A DNA stretch of 64,000 nt, from the NCBI RefSeq assembly GCF_000013605.1, contig NC_007908.1, positions 806,001-870,000 on the forward strand. The letters run 5' to 3'. A program made the position numbers and the translations under genes. Positions 1-8,466 of the stretch are shown here, in pieces. The notes beneath the pieces were generated by a model. That model made no database searches. It saw only the letters and a list, made by a program, of their open reading frames with translations, and had not been told where the DNA came from. Each line of letters starts with the position of its first letter. The stretch's first letter is position 1. Origin of the DNA: Rhodoferax ferrireducens T118 (lineage in GTDB: Bacteria > Pseudomonadota > Gammaproteobacteria > Burkholderiales > Burkholderiaceae_C).

Positions 1-185
1 GGCTGCGCGATGCCCCGGCGGGCAGCATCATCATGTGCCACCCGGCGCAAGCCGCCGAGCCTGATGATGTCATCGGCGTGGCACGGGCCGAGGAGTTCGC
101 CTACCTCAGTGGCCCGGACTTCTCCCAGGCGCTGGCGCATGCCGGTGTGCAACTGGTGCGCGGCGTTGCCCTTGCCGGGCTGTGA
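1..185 (+). CDS. ChbG/HpnK-type carbohydrate deacetylase, C-terminal end only
   Basis: The window opens inside a gene read in the frame starting at base 3 and ending with TGA at 183-185; about 60 C-terminal residues are visible. The segment contains MCHPAQ, then an acidic stretch followed by ARAEE and YLSGPDF, which resembles the end of YdjC/ChbG/HpnK-family deacetylases, metal-dependent enzymes that remove acetyl groups from N-acetylated sugars or glycolipids. The conserved His in the HPA motif is a family metal-ligand position. A GT39 gene follows 28 bp downstream on the same strand, which fits a glycan or hopanoid modification cluster. The identification rests on a short fragment, so it is moderate. 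Confidence 0.6.
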   Translation, partial: LRDAPAGSIIMCHPAQAAEPDDVIGVARAEEFAYLSGPDFSQALAHAGVQLVRGVALAGL

Positions 186-213
186 TCGCAGCCTTGACCG
201 CTAGAATCTGGCG

Positions 214-1782
214 GTGATTACTTCCCTTTCTGAGCGACAAAAATCCTGGCTGACCCTGGGCTCGTTATGGCTGCTGCTGCTGCTGCTGGCCGCGCTGCGG
301 CCGCTGGCGGTGCCCGATGAGGGCCGCTACGGCGAGGTCGGTCGCTGGATGCTGCAAAGTGGCGACTGGCTGACGCCGCGCCTCAATGGCCTGCCTTTCT
401 TCCACAAGCCGCCGCTGCTGTATTGGATGCAGGCGATGTCGCTCGCCACCTTCGGCATCAACGAGGTGGCGTTGCGTCTGGTGCCCGCACTCCATGCGGG
501 TTTGATGCTGGTGGCGCTGTACCTGTCGGCTCGCACGATCAGCACCGAGACCATCGCCCGGCGCGCGGTTCTGATGCTGGGCACCAGCATGACCTTTCTG
601 GTCGGGGGCCAGTACGTGAACCACGACATGCCGGTGGCGACCTGGATCGGTGTGGCGATCTGGTGCTTTGCCTTTGCCTTCATGGCCGGGGACAAGCCCA
701 ATGCCCTGCTGGCCCGGCTCGGCTTTGCCGCCTGTGCCCTGGGGATGCTCAGCAAAGGCTTGATCGGCATTGCCCTGCCGGGCATGGTGCTGGTCATCTG
801 GCTGCTCTGGACGCGCCAATTCAAAAAAGTGCTGTACCTGCCCTGGCTCAGTGGCCTGGCCCTGTTTGCCCTGATTGCCTTGCCGTGGTTTGTGCTGGCG
901 CAGCAGAAATACCCGTCATTTTTTGACTACATGTTTGTGGGCCAGCAATTCAACCGCTACACCGCCACGACTTACAACAACCCGCAGCCCTGGTGGTTTT
1001 ACCTGCTGGCGCTGGTGCTGCTGTTCTTTCCCTGGGTCTTTTTCGCCCTGAACCAGCTTCGTCGGCCAGCCCCCGCACCGGTGCTGGCGGCCGTGCCCAT
1101 GGCCCAAGCGTGGCGAAGCCTGTGCTGGATCTGGGTCGTGGCCATCATCACCTTCTTTTCAATTCCGAACTCCAAACTGGTCGGTTATGCGTTGCCGGTG
1201 ATGCCGGCGCTGGCGCTGCTGGCGGCGCTGGGCTGGGAGCGCGCCGTGGCACACCGGGCGCGCGCCGGCAAGCTATTTGTCGGCCTGTGCCTGATCAATA
1301 TCGGCATAGCGCTGGTTTTGATGCTCAAGGTGGCTGACGTCACGCGCACCGGCCGCGCACAGGACATTGCGCAGGCGCTGGCCTGCGCCGCCCAACCCAG
1401 CGACACCGTTTATGTGTCGGGCAAGTACCCTTACGACCTGCCGTTCTATGCGCAAACGCGCAAACCCATGGTGGTGCTGGAAGACTGGCCCGCAGCGCGG
1501 CAACACGCCGGTGACGGCTGGCAGCGCGAGCTGTTTGAAGGCGCTGACTTTGATGCGCAGGCGGCCAAGGTCTTGCAGTCGCCCCAAGTGCTGGCGCCCG
1601 CCGGTGCCGCGGCGGGCAACTGGTTTGTGGCGCCAACGGGCAACAAAATGGCCGAAGGCCTGGCGGGCTGGAAACTTTTTTACCAGGGCGCTGGCTGGGT
1701 GCTGTACCAGTCGGGCAGTGCCTTAGCGCCGGAAAGCCCAAAAGCGGCTGAGCACAAAGGTCTGCCCGGCTGCAAACACTAG
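214..1782 (+). CDS. GT39-family (ArnT-like) membrane glycosyltransferase
   Basis: A 522-residue polytopic protein with many hydrophobic helices. Near the N-terminus it carries PDEGRYGEVGRWM, the periplasmic-loop acidic motif typical of ArnT/PMT (GT39) transferases, which move a sugar from a polyprenyl-phosphate carrier to a lipid or protein acceptor on the outer face of the inner membrane. The motif FFHKPPLLYWM is also typical. The start is GTG at 214. The adjacent GtrA and GT2 genes (minus strand) are the usual carrier-charging partners: GT2 makes the polyprenyl-phosphate sugar and GtrA may flip it. The 3' end overlaps the convergent gtrA gene by 60 bp. The acceptor is unknown; lipid A modification is one option. 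Confidence 0.85.
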   Translation: MITSLSERQKSWLTLGSLWLLLLLLAALRPLAVPDEGRYGEVGRWMLQSGDWLTPRLNGLPFFHKPPLLYWMQAMSLATFGINEVALRLVPALHAGLMLVALYLSARTISTETIARRAVLMLGTSMTFLVGGQYVNHDMPVATWIGVAIWCFAFAFMAGDKPNALLARLGFAACALGMLSKGLIGIALPGMVLVIWLLWTRQFKKVLYLPWLSGLALFALIALPWFVLAQQKYPSFFDYMFVGQQFNRYTATTYNNPQPWWFYLLALVLLFFPWVFFALNQLRRPAPAPVLAAVPMAQAWRSLCWIWVVAIITFFSIPNSKLVGYALPVMPALALLAALGWERAVAHRARAGKLFVGLCLINIGIALVLMLKVADVTRTGRAQDIAQALACAAQPSDTVYVSGKYPYDLPFYAQTRKPMVVLEDWPAARQHAGDGWQRELFEGADFDAQAAKVLQSPQVLAPAGAAAGNWFVAPTGNKMAEGLAGWKLFYQGAGWVLYQSGSALAPESPKAAEHKGLPGCKH

Positions 1783-2091
1783 TGCCGCGAACAGGGCCAG
1801 AAAGGCGGGCCAATCGAGCGTGCGAAGCAGCAGCATGAAAACAACTTCATTGCTGGCAAAGCCCGCCAGCGCTGTCACCGCGAAACGGCCCAGGCTGGTT
1901 GCCACGCTGGTGGCCGCATCCTTGAAGCTCAACAGCCGGTGCCCGGCAAAGCTGACAAAAAAGGCGACGCAAAATCCCAGCGCATTGGCCAGCTCGGGCC
2001 ACATGTGGCCTTGAGTCAGCGCAAACACCACCATGTGCGTGAGCGCGGCGGTCGCACCGACCGCCAGAAACCAGAAGGTGGACGCTCTCAA
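1723..2091 (-). CDS. GtrA family membrane protein
   Basis: A 122-residue protein with four predicted hydrophobic segments and the family layout: FLAVGATAALTH near the N-terminus, NALGFCVAFFVSF in the second helix, and a C-terminal FVLSRFWAFRR. GtrA proteins are thought to help flip polyprenyl-phosphate-linked sugars across the inner membrane. It overlaps the upstream GT2 gene by four bases (ATGA at 2088-2091), so the two are likely translationally coupled. Its last 60 bp lie antisense to the 3' end of the GT39 gene. Confidence 0.85.
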   Translation of the reverse strand: MRASTFWFLAVGATAALTHMVVFALTQGHMWPELANALGFCVAFFVSFAGHRLLSFKDAATSVATSLGRFAVTALAGFASNEVVFMLLLRTLDWPAFLALFAALVFAAGQTFVLSRFWAFRR

Positions 2092-3107
2092 AGCAAGGAA
2101 GACTGTTGCAGTATCAAAGGCGGATTGCCAGCCTCCGGCGCATACAGGGGCTCAGCCAAGCCACTGCCCGTGCGTTGACTGATGAGATACGGCGGGCGCT
2201 GTTTGACCTCTTCGTAGATGCGTCCCACATACTCCGCCAGCACGCCGATGGAGAGCAGCTGGATGCCGCTGAAAAACATCATGCCGACCACAATCGTGGC
2301 ATAGCCCGGAACGGCGATGCCCGAGATAAAGTAATCCCCCACCACCCAAGCGCCGTAGCCCAAGGCAAGCGCCGACAGCACCAGGCCGGTCGCTGTCAAG
2401 GCGCGCAAGGGGGCAATGGAAAAAGCCAGAATGCCGGTCAGCGCCAGCGACAGCGAGCCGCGCAGGCCAAAGTTGCTTTTGCCGTCAGCGCGCGGCAGCG
2501 GCTGGTAGTCAATGGCCGTGCTGTTAAAACCAACCCAGGCGTACAGCCCTTTCATGAAGCGGTTGCGCTCAGGCAGGCTTTTCAGGGCATCAACCACCAT
2601 GCGGTCCATCAGCCGAAAGTCGCCTGCGTTGGCCGGAATCTTGACCCGGTTACCAAAGTTAACCATTTTGTAAAACAGGCCGGTCAGGCTCGACTGCAGC
2701 CCGGACTGGTCGTCACGCGTTTTTCGCACCGCATAGACCACGTCCGAGCCTTGCTGCCATTTCTTGAACATCTCGGGCAGCAGCGACACCGGGTGTTGGC
2801 CATCGGCATCCATCAAAACCACCACCTCGCCCCGCGCGGCATCAATGCCAGCAGTCAGCGCGGGCTCCTTGCCAAAGTTGCGTGACAATTTGATGTAAAG
2901 AATTTCAGGGTGGACTGCGCACAGGGCCTGCATGACCTGCGTGGTGTCGTCCCGACTGCCATCGTCGACCACGACCAGCTCAACGCGCTGGCTCAGGATT
3001 GAGAGGGTTGCCAGAATCTGGGGCAGTACCGTGCCCAGGTTGCTCGCCTCGTTGAAGGCGGGAATGACACAGGAGATCGAGGGGGACAGGTGGGAGCGGG
3101 GCATCAT
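2088..3107 (-). CDS. GT2 family glycosyltransferase (polyprenyl-phosphate sugar synthase type)
   Basis: A 339-residue protein. The N-terminal GT-A domain begins SCVIPAFNEASNL, followed by VVVDDGSRDDT and MDADGQHP, the DxD-type nucleotide-sugar/metal site. Two C-terminal membrane helices follow (ATGLVLSALALGYG, then ATIVVGMMFFSGIQLLSIG), as in GtrB/ArnC/DPM1-type enzymes that transfer a sugar from a nucleotide to polyprenyl phosphate on the cytoplasmic face. It ends with the usual YEEVKQRPPYLI tail. It forms an operon with gtrA and likely supplies donor to the GT39 enzyme. Two adjacent ATG codons (3107 and 3104) could each be the start. Confidence 0.9.
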   Translation of the reverse strand: MMPRSHLSPSISCVIPAFNEASNLGTVLPQILATLSILSQRVELVVVDDGSRDDTTQVMQALCAVHPEILYIKLSRNFGKEPALTAGIDAARGEVVVLMDADGQHPVSLLPEMFKKWQQGSDVVYAVRKTRDDQSGLQSSLTGLFYKMVNFGNRVKIPANAGDFRLMDRMVVDALKSLPERNRFMKGLYAWVGFNSTAIDYQPLPRADGKSNFGLRGSLSLALTGILAFSIAPLRALTATGLVLSALALGYGAWVVGDYFISGIAVPGYATIVVGMMFFSGIQLLSIGVLAEYVGRIYEEVKQRPPYLISQRTGSGLAEPLYAPEAGNPPLILQQSSLL

Positions 3108-3124
3108 GACCGCATCATGCCAAA

Positions 3125-3160
3125 AGAAAACCCCGCTTCAGCAAAACTGGCGGGGTTTTT
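3125..3160 (-). terminator. Rho-independent terminator after the psiF-like gene
   Basis: Inverted repeat AAAACCCCGC (3127-3136) and GCGGGGTTTT (3150-3159) with a 13-base loop. Read on the minus strand it ends in a T-rich run (TTTTCTTTT). It lies 40-80 bp after the stop of the minus-strand PsiF-repeat gene and before the next minus-strand gene. Confidence 0.85.
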
Positions 3161-3202
3161 GTGCAATTTACGGCGGATTACACCGTTTAAAGCCGAAGTA
3201 AA

Positions 3203-3535
3203 TCAGCCTTTCAGGCACGCGCTCATGAATTTCTTGCGTTCGGCACCTTTGAGCGCCTTGTCGCCCGCATCCTTGTTGCAGGCTTTCATTTTTTCCTGTT
3301 GCGCCAGTTGCTTGGGTGAAGCGGTCTTGCCGGCGGCAACCGGCTTGGCACTCAGGCACTCTTTCATGAAGGCTTTGCGCTCATCGCCCTTTTTGTCGCC
3401 GGCGTCCTGGTTGCAGGTGGCCATTTTGCTTTGCTGGGCCGACTTGGCGGCGGGAGCTGCAGGTGCGTCTGCGGCGTAAGCGGCGCCCACCGACAGTGAC
3501 AGGCTGATCGCGAGAAGGCTGAGTAGTTTGTTCAT
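3203..3535 (-). CDS. PsiF repeat-containing secreted protein
   Basis: A 110-residue protein with a clear Sec signal peptide (MNKLLSLLAISLSLSVGAAY, then Ala-Ala) followed by an Ala/Pro linker and two PsiF repeats: CNQDAGDKKGDERKAFMKEC and CNKDAG...AERKKFMSAC. Each repeat has the family's spaced Cys pair. The E. coli namesake is induced by phosphate starvation but its biochemical role is unknown. The start was chosen because AAGGA lies six bases upstream of the ATG at 3535; the frame stays open much further upstream but that part is antisense to argS. A good terminator follows at 3125-3160. Confidence 0.85.
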   Translation of the reverse strand: MNKLLSLLAISLSLSVGAAYAADAPAAPAAKSAQQSKMATCNQDAGDKKGDERKAFMKECLSAKPVAAGKTASPKQLAQQEKMKACNKDAGDKALKGAERKKFMSACLKG

Positions 3536-3682
3536 TGTCATTCCTTGAAGGATAGGTTTGGAAGGGAATCCAGACTGGATTCCAGCACACAACGCGCGAA
3601 TTGGCAAACCCGCTGACGTGTTGTCACCAGAACTGCAGTCCGGTTGACGCAAGCGCCAACGCCGTCCCCGTAAAATGAAAGC

Positions 3683-5380
3683 ATGTTGTCTGTAAAAATT
3701 GAATTGCTCGAAGCGCTGCACCAAGCGCTTGAAAAATTGTCCCCCGGCGCGGGGTCCAAAGCCGTTTTTGAGTCGCCCAAAGTCGCCGCCCATGGCGACT
3801 TGGCCACGACGGCTGCCATGCAGCTGGCCAAGCCGCTCAAGCTCAACCCGCGCCAGTTGGCGGAAAACCTGCGCGCTGAATTGCTGGTGCGCGCACCGTT
3901 TGAGCGCTGGGTCGAGGCGATTGATATCGCCGGCCCCGGTTTCATCAACATCAAACTCAAGCCCGAGGCGAAACAGCAAACCGTGCGCGAGGTGTTGTCG
4001 CAGGGCCAGCAGTTTGGCAGCCAGCCCGGCACGGGTAAACGCATGCTGGTGGAGTTTGTCTCGGCCAATCCGACCGGCCCCCTGCATGTCGGCCACGGCC
4101 GCCAGGCCGCCCTGGGCGATGCCATTTGCAACCTGTACCAGACCCAGGGCTGGGCGGTGTACCGTGAGTTTTATTACAACGACGCCGGGGTGCAGATTGG
4201 CACCTTGGCCAGCAGCACCCAGTTGCGCGCCCGCGGCTTCAAGCCGGGCGACCCCGAGTGGCCCAGTGGCGAGAACGCCGCTGCCTACAACGGCGATTAC
4301 ATCGCCGACATTGCCGCTGACTATCTGGCCAAAAAGACGGTTCATTCTGACGACCGTGCGTTCACCGCCTCCGGCGACGTGGAGGCGCTGGACGACATCC
4401 GGCTGTTCGCGGTGGCCTATCTGCGCCATGAGCAGGATCTGGACCTGAAAGCGTTCGCCGTCCATTTTGACAACTACTACCTGGAGTCGAGCCTGTACCT
4501 GAGCGGCAAGGTCGATGACGTGGTGAAAAGATTGCATGACGCCGGCAAGACCTACGAGCATGACGGCGCCCTCTGGCTCAAGTCCACCGAGTATGGCGAC
4601 GACAAGGACCGCGTCATGCGCAAGGGTGATGGCAGCTACACCTACTTTGTGCCGGATGTGGCCTATCACATCAGCAAGTGGGAGCGCGGCTTCGAGAAAG
4701 TGGTCAACATTCAGGGCACCGACCACCACGGCACCATTGCCCGCGTGCGCGCCGGCCTGCAAGCCGCCAACGTGGGCATCCCCAAAGGCTACCCCGACTA
4801 CGTGTTGCACACCATGGTGCGCGTGGTGCGCGGGGGCGAGGAGGTCAAAATCTCCAAGCGCGCCGGCAGCTACGTGACGCTACGCGACCTGATCGAGTGG
4901 ACCAGCAAGGATGCGGTGCGCTTCTTCCTGCTCAGCCGCAAGCCCGACACCGAATACACCTTTGATGTCGATCTGGCGGTGGCCAAAAACAATGACAACC
5001 CGGTGTACTACGTGCAGTACGCGCACGCCCGGATTTGCTCGGTGCTGGCCGCCTGGCGCGAGAAGGAGGGTGGCGATGTGGCGAGTCTGGGCCAGGCCGA
5101 TCTCTCGCCGCTGCAAAGCCCGCAAGCACTGGCGCTGCTGCTGTTGCTGGCCAAATACCCCGAGATGCTGACGGCGGCGGCGGCCGGTTTTGCACCGCAT
5201 GACGTCACGTTCTATCTGCGCGAGCTCGCCGCCTGCTACCACAGTTATTACGATGCGGAACGTATTCTGGTGGATGACGATCTGATCAAGCGCGCCCGGT
5301 TGGCGCTGGTCGCGGCCACCGCACAGGTGTTGCACAATGGACTGGCTGTGCTGGGCGTGAGTGCCCCGCAGAAAATGTAA
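3683..5380 (+). CDS. argS: Arginyl-tRNA synthetase
   Basis: A 565-residue class I aminoacyl-tRNA synthetase that charges tRNA-Arg in the cytoplasm. The N-terminal additional domain (about residues 1-115) is followed by the HIGH-equivalent HVGH (135-138) within [13 protein letters not shown] and the KMSKS-region motif KISKRAG near residue 388. The C-terminal DALR anticodon-binding domain ends with [10 protein letters not shown], as is usual for bacterial ArgS. The length is typical. Transcription is divergent from the psiF-like gene. A SPOR-domain gene and dsbA follow on the same strand, an order often found in Burkholderiales. Confidence 0.97.
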   Translation: MLSVKIELLEALHQALEKLSPGAGSKAVFESPKVAAHGDLATTAAMQLAKPLKLNPRQLAENLRAELLVRAPFERWVEAIDIAGPGFINIKLKPEAKQQTVREVLSQGQQFGSQPGTGKRMLVEFVSANPTGPLHVGHGRQAALGDAICNLYQTQGWAVYREFYYNDAGVQIGTLASSTQLRARGFKPGDPEWPSGENAAAYNGDYIADIAADYLAKKTVHSDDRAFTASGDVEALDDIRLFAVAYLRHEQDLDLKAFAVHFDNYYLESSLYLSGKVDDVVKRLHDAGKTYEHDGALWLKSTEYGDDKDRVMRKGDGSYTYFVPDVAYHISKWERGFEKVVNIQGTDHHGTIARVRAGLQAANVGIPKGYPDYVLHTMVRVVRGGEEVKISKRAGSYVTLRDLIEWTSKDAVRFFLLSRKPDTEYTFDVDLAVAKNNDNPVYYVQYAHARICSVLAAWREKEGGDVASLGQADLSPLQSPQALALLLLLAKYPEMLTAAAAGFAPHDVTFYLRELAACYHSYYDAERILVDDDLIKRARLALVAATAQVLHNGLAVLGVSAPQKM

Positions 5381-5390
5381 TTCAATAGCC

Positions 5391-5420
5391 TTGGGGACAG
5401 ACCTTCAGCTCTGTCCCCAA
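5391..5420. repeat. Perfect 11-bp inverted repeat between argS and the SPOR gene
   Basis: TTGGGGACAGA at 5391-5401 pairs perfectly with TCTGTCCCCAA at 5410-5420 across an 8-base loop. It starts 10 bp after the argS stop. No T-run follows, so it is not a classic intrinsic terminator. It could be a REP-like palindrome or an mRNA-stabilising hairpin. I found no second copy in this window. Confidence 0.8.
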
Positions 5421-5447
5421 CTGATTAGAAAGCAGAAAGTGCAACGC

Positions 5448-6083
5448 ATGAAACAACAACGCGGTGGAACCATTTTGGGGTTCATCATTGGAGTCGTGGT
5501 GGGTCTCGGGGCAGCGCTGGCCGTTGCGGTTTACGTCACCAAGGTTCCCATTCCGTTCATCAACAAGGGCCAAAGTCGTTCGGCGGATCAGGATGTGGCC
5601 GAGTCCCAAAGAAACAAGAACTGGGACCCCAACGCACCCTTGTATGGCAAGAACCCGGCCAAACCGGTAGAGCCCGCCAAGGCAGAAACACAGACGGGCG
5701 CCGACACCGGTGCCGGTGCCGCGCCAGTGCAAGTGCCAGCGCCAGCGCCAGCGCCAACTGCCAAAGGCAAGGAGATCAAACCAGCCGTGTCTGCCGATCC
5801 CCTGGGTGATCTGGCCCAGGCGCGCGCCGGCGCCGCGGTGGCCGAACCGTTCTCCTACTTTGTTCAAATTGGGGCTTTCCGTACCGCTGAAGACGCTGAA
5901 AGCCAGCGCGCCAGGTTGTCTCTTGGTGGTGTACAAGCCAAAGTGAGCGAGCGTGAGCAGTCGGGTCGGACGGTGTTTCGGGTCCGCGTTGGACCGTTCG
6001 GTAAAAAGGAAGAGGCCGATCAGGCCAAGGAAAAACTCGATGCTGCCGGTTATGACACCGCGCTGGTGCGGGTAGCGCGCTAG
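5448..6083 (+). CDS. SPOR domain-containing membrane-anchored protein
   Basis: A 211-residue protein: short basic N-terminus (MKQQRGGT), one transmembrane helix (about residues 8-30), a Pro/Ala-rich linker (residues 75-120), and a C-terminal SPOR domain (about 140-211) starting YFVQIGAFRTAEDAE and ending in VRVGPFGKKEEA and DTALVRVAR. SPOR domains bind denuded peptidoglycan glycan strands at division sites, so a cell-envelope or division role is likely. The start at 5448 puts the basic residues directly before the helix; longer in-frame starts overlap argS. It sits between argS and dsbA on the same strand. Confidence 0.85.
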   Translation: MKQQRGGTILGFIIGVVVGLGAALAVAVYVTKVPIPFINKGQSRSADQDVAESQRNKNWDPNAPLYGKNPAKPVEPAKAETQTGADTGAGAAPVQVPAPAPAPTAKGKEIKPAVSADPLGDLAQARAGAAVAEPFSYFVQIGAFRTAEDAESQRARLSLGGVQAKVSEREQSGRTVFRVRVGPFGKKEEADQAKEKLDAAGYDTALVRVAR

Positions 6084-6156
6084 CGCACTGTGCGGTCGAG
6101 GCGTTGAACTATTGCCGATCTGCCCGGTCCCACTACTTTTTTTGGAGTGATTAAAG

Positions 6157-6831
6157 ATGAAGCGTCGTGATTTTTCCTTTACCTGTGGCGCAGCGCTGGC
6201 TGCCAGTGCCTTGGTGCTGCCAACAGCACGGGCTCAGACCACCGCCCCGGCCCAGGTTCAGGGCAAGAAGCCTGAATTGGGCACAGACTATCTGCAGTTG
6301 GACAAACGCGCGGCGGTCGAAGCCCCGGCGGGGAAAATTGAAGTCGTCGAATTTTTCTGGTACAGCTGCCCGCACTGCAACGCTTTTGAGCCAACCTTTG
6401 ATGCCTGGAGCAAGCGTGTGCCCAAGGATGTGGTGGTGCGCCGGGTGCCGATCGCTTTCCGGCCTGACTTTGCACCGCAGCAGCGCCTGTTCTATGCGTT
6501 GGAGGCGATGGGCTTGCTCGATCAGCTGCACCGCAAAGTGTTTGCCGCCATCCACAGTGAAAAGCAAAGCCTGGCCACGGGCGAGGCGATTGTCGATTGG
6601 GTCGCCAAACAGGGTGTGGATAAAGCCAAGTTCCTGGAGAGTTTCAACTCGTTTTCAGTCTCGACCAAGACCAGCCGAGCCACCCAGCTGCAAAACGCCT
6701 ACAAGGTCGAGGGTGTGCCTGCGCTGGGTGTGGGCGGGCGTTTCTACACCGATGGTTCGCTGGCCAAGAGCATGGAGCGTTCGCTGCAGGTGGTTGAGTT
6801 CCTGATCGCGCAAGTTCGCAGCGGCCGATAA
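6157..6831 (+). CDS. dsbA: Thiol:disulfide interchange protein DsbA
   Basis: A 224-residue periplasmic oxidoreductase that introduces disulfide bonds into exported proteins. It begins with a signal peptide (MKRRDFSFTCGAALAASAL, cleavage likely after ARA). The thioredoxin-fold active site CPHC lies at residues 71-74 in WYSCPHCNAF, and the cis-proline loop appears as VEGVPALGVGGRF. The spacing and length match the DsbA family rather than DsbC/G. GGAG lies about 10 bases before the ATG. The next gene is lptA, not a disulfide-related gene. Confidence 0.92.
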   Translation: MKRRDFSFTCGAALAASALVLPTARAQTTAPAQVQGKKPELGTDYLQLDKRAAVEAPAGKIEVVEFFWYSCPHCNAFEPTFDAWSKRVPKDVVVRRVPIAFRPDFAPQQRLFYALEAMGLLDQLHRKVFAAIHSEKQSLATGEAIVDWVAKQGVDKAKFLESFNSFSVSTKTSRATQLQNAYKVEGVPALGVGGRFYTDGSLAKSMERSLQVVEFLIAQVRSGR

Positions 6832-6856
6832 ATCAATCGTTTTGACCCAAAGGGCT

Positions 6857-6885
6857 GGCGCCCTGATCCAGGCGATCAGGGTGCC
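6857..6885. other. Hairpin between dsbA and lptA (possible terminator)
   Basis: Arms GGCGCCCTGATC (6857-6868) and GATCAGGGTGCC (6874-6885) pair along 12 positions with one G-T wobble and a 5-base loop. It lies 26 bp after the dsbA stop and no T-run follows. It may mark the 3' end of the argS-SPOR-dsbA transcript or be a processing structure. The rest of this 186-bp gap shows no gene. Confidence 0.5.
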
Positions 6886-7017
6886 CGGTGCCTGTGCACG
6901 AGGCATGTGTGATCCTGCGTGCTTTGTTTTCCCTCTCTCAGTGTGCGGCGTGGGGCAAGAACGGCTTCTGATCGTTACAATGAAAAGACGAGAATTTAAT
7001 GCAAGATTCATGCCTTT

Positions 7018-7659
7018 ATGAAACTATCACTTTCCACTGTGCTTTTGCTGGCGGCCCTGGCGCCGGGTGCAAGCCTGGTTCGAGCTGAACAAGCCGACCG
7101 CAACAAGCCCATGAATGTGGAAGCCGATGCCTTGCGTTATGACGACGCCAAGAAAACCAGCGTGTTTACCGGCCGTGTCGTGTTGACCAAAGGCTCGATT
7201 CTGATCCGGGGCGCCCGCATTGAAGTGCGCCAGGACCCCGAAGGCAACCAGTATGGCCTGGTCACGGCCGAGCCCGGCAAACTCGCGTCTTTCCGTCAAA
7301 AGCGGGAAGGGCTGGATGAGTTTATTGAGGGCCAGGGCGAAAGCATCGAATACGACAGCCGTGCCGACACCGTGAAATTCAACAAGCAGGCGCAATTGCG
7401 CCGTTACCTGGGCGCGACGCTGAACGACGAGATGAGCGGCGGCGTGATTGTTTACAACAACAGCACCGACGTGTTCACCGTTGATGGCGGTGTGGCCCAA
7501 GGAGCGCCGAGCGCGACAGGCGGCCGCGTGCGTGCCATGCTGACGCCGAAACCCAATGCCGCCGCAGCGGCAGCGGCGGCAACGGCGCCCGCCAATGCAG
7601 CTTCAGCGCCAGCCGATGCGCTGCGCGCCACCACGACGCTGGGCGGGGATAAGAAGTGA
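7018..7659 (+). CDS. lptA: Lipopolysaccharide transport periplasmic protein LptA
   Basis: A 213-residue protein with a signal peptide (about residues 1-23, ending LVRA). The OstA/LptA beta-jellyroll domain starts NKPMNVEADALRYDDAKKTS and continues with FTGRVVLTKGSILIRGARIEV. LptA oligomers form the periplasmic bridge that carries LPS from the LptBFGC complex to LptD at the outer membrane. The C-terminal 30 residues are a low-complexity Ala-rich tail. It is directly coupled to lptB. lptC, which commonly precedes lptA, is not upstream here; dsbA occupies that side. Confidence 0.93.
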   Translation: MKLSLSTVLLLAALAPGASLVRAEQADRNKPMNVEADALRYDDAKKTSVFTGRVVLTKGSILIRGARIEVRQDPEGNQYGLVTAEPGKLASFRQKREGLDEFIEGQGESIEYDSRADTVKFNKQAQLRRYLGATLNDEMSGGVIVYNNSTDVFTVDGGVAQGAPSATGGRVRAMLTPKPNAAAAAAAATAPANAASAPADALRATTTLGGDKK

Positions 7660-8453
7660 TGCCAGACAATCTTGTCCGCCCAGCCCAGTTGCGCAGCGAT
7701 GGCGCCCAGTGCGAGAGTCGACTCGAAGTCAGCCACCTGCAGAAGTTCTACGGCAGTCGCCAGGTGGTCAAAGACGTGTCGCTGGTGGTCTGCAAGGGCG
7801 AGGTGGTCGGTTTGCTGGGGCCCAACGGCGCCGGCAAAACGACATCCTTCTACATGATTGTCGGCCTGGTGCATGCCAGCGCGGGTGACATCAAGATCGA
7901 TGGTCAGTCGGTTGAGCGCATGCCGATTCACAAGCGTGCCCGGCTGGGCTTGAGCTACCTGCCGCAAGAGGCGTCCATTTTTCGCAAGCTCAACGCAGAA
8001 GACAATGTGCGGGCGGTTTTGGAGCTGCAGCATGACGAATCCGGCCAGCCGCTGAGCAAGGACGAAATTGAAAAACGACTGACCGCCTTGCTGCAGGACC
8101 TGCGCGTGGAGCACCTGCGGGAAACCCCGGCGCTGGCTCTGTCCGGTGGTGAACGCCGCCGGGTCGAGATTGCGCGCGCACTGGCCACGCAGCCGCGTTT
8201 CATTCTGCTCGACGAGCCGTTTGCCGGGATCGACCCGATTGCCGTGATCGAGATCCAGCGCATCATCAGCTTCCTGAAGAACCGCGGCATCGGGGTGCTG
8301 ATCACCGACCACAACGTGCGCGAAACGCTGGGTATTTGCGACCACGCCTACATCATCAGCGATGGCAGCGTGCTGGCCCAGGGCACCCCGGCCGAGATCG
8401 TCAACGATGCTGAAGTGCGCCGGGTCTATCTCGGCGAGCACTTCAAGATGTAA
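7659..8453 (+). CDS. lptB: LPS export ABC transporter ATP-binding protein LptB
   Basis: A 264-residue ABC ATPase that powers LPS extraction with LptF/LptG. Walker A is GPNGAGKTT (about residues 53-61), the signature is LSGGERRRVEIARAL (about 160), and Walker B is ILLDEPFAGIDP (about 183), followed by the LptB-typical GIGVLITDHNVRETL switch His. The ATG at 7659 overlaps the last base of the lptA stop (TGATG); a GTG three bases earlier is the alternative. It carries an extra N-terminal stretch of about 20 residues relative to E. coli. rpoN follows 13 bp later, the classic lptA-lptB-rpoN order. Confidence 0.97.
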   Translation: MPDNLVRPAQLRSDGAQCESRLEVSHLQKFYGSRQVVKDVSLVVCKGEVVGLLGPNGAGKTTSFYMIVGLVHASAGDIKIDGQSVERMPIHKRARLGLSYLPQEASIFRKLNAEDNVRAVLELQHDESGQPLSKDEIEKRLTALLQDLRVEHLRETPALALSGGERRRVEIARALATQPRFILLDEPFAGIDPIAVIEIQRIISFLKNRGIGVLITDHNVRETLGICDHAYIISDGSVLAQGTPAEIVNDAEVRRVYLGEHFKM

Positions 8454-8466
8454 ACATGTTGACCCC

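Noticed and set aside
3536..4810. Long minus-strand open frame upstream of the PsiF-repeat gene, antisense to argS
   Set aside because: GC-rich codon structure keeps the frame open; argS is clearly the gene, and the PsiF protein has its own signal peptide and ribosome-binding site at 3535.
6952..6980. Possible promoter (TACAAT -10) before lptA
   Set aside because: No matching -35 at the right distance, so it was not listed as a feature.
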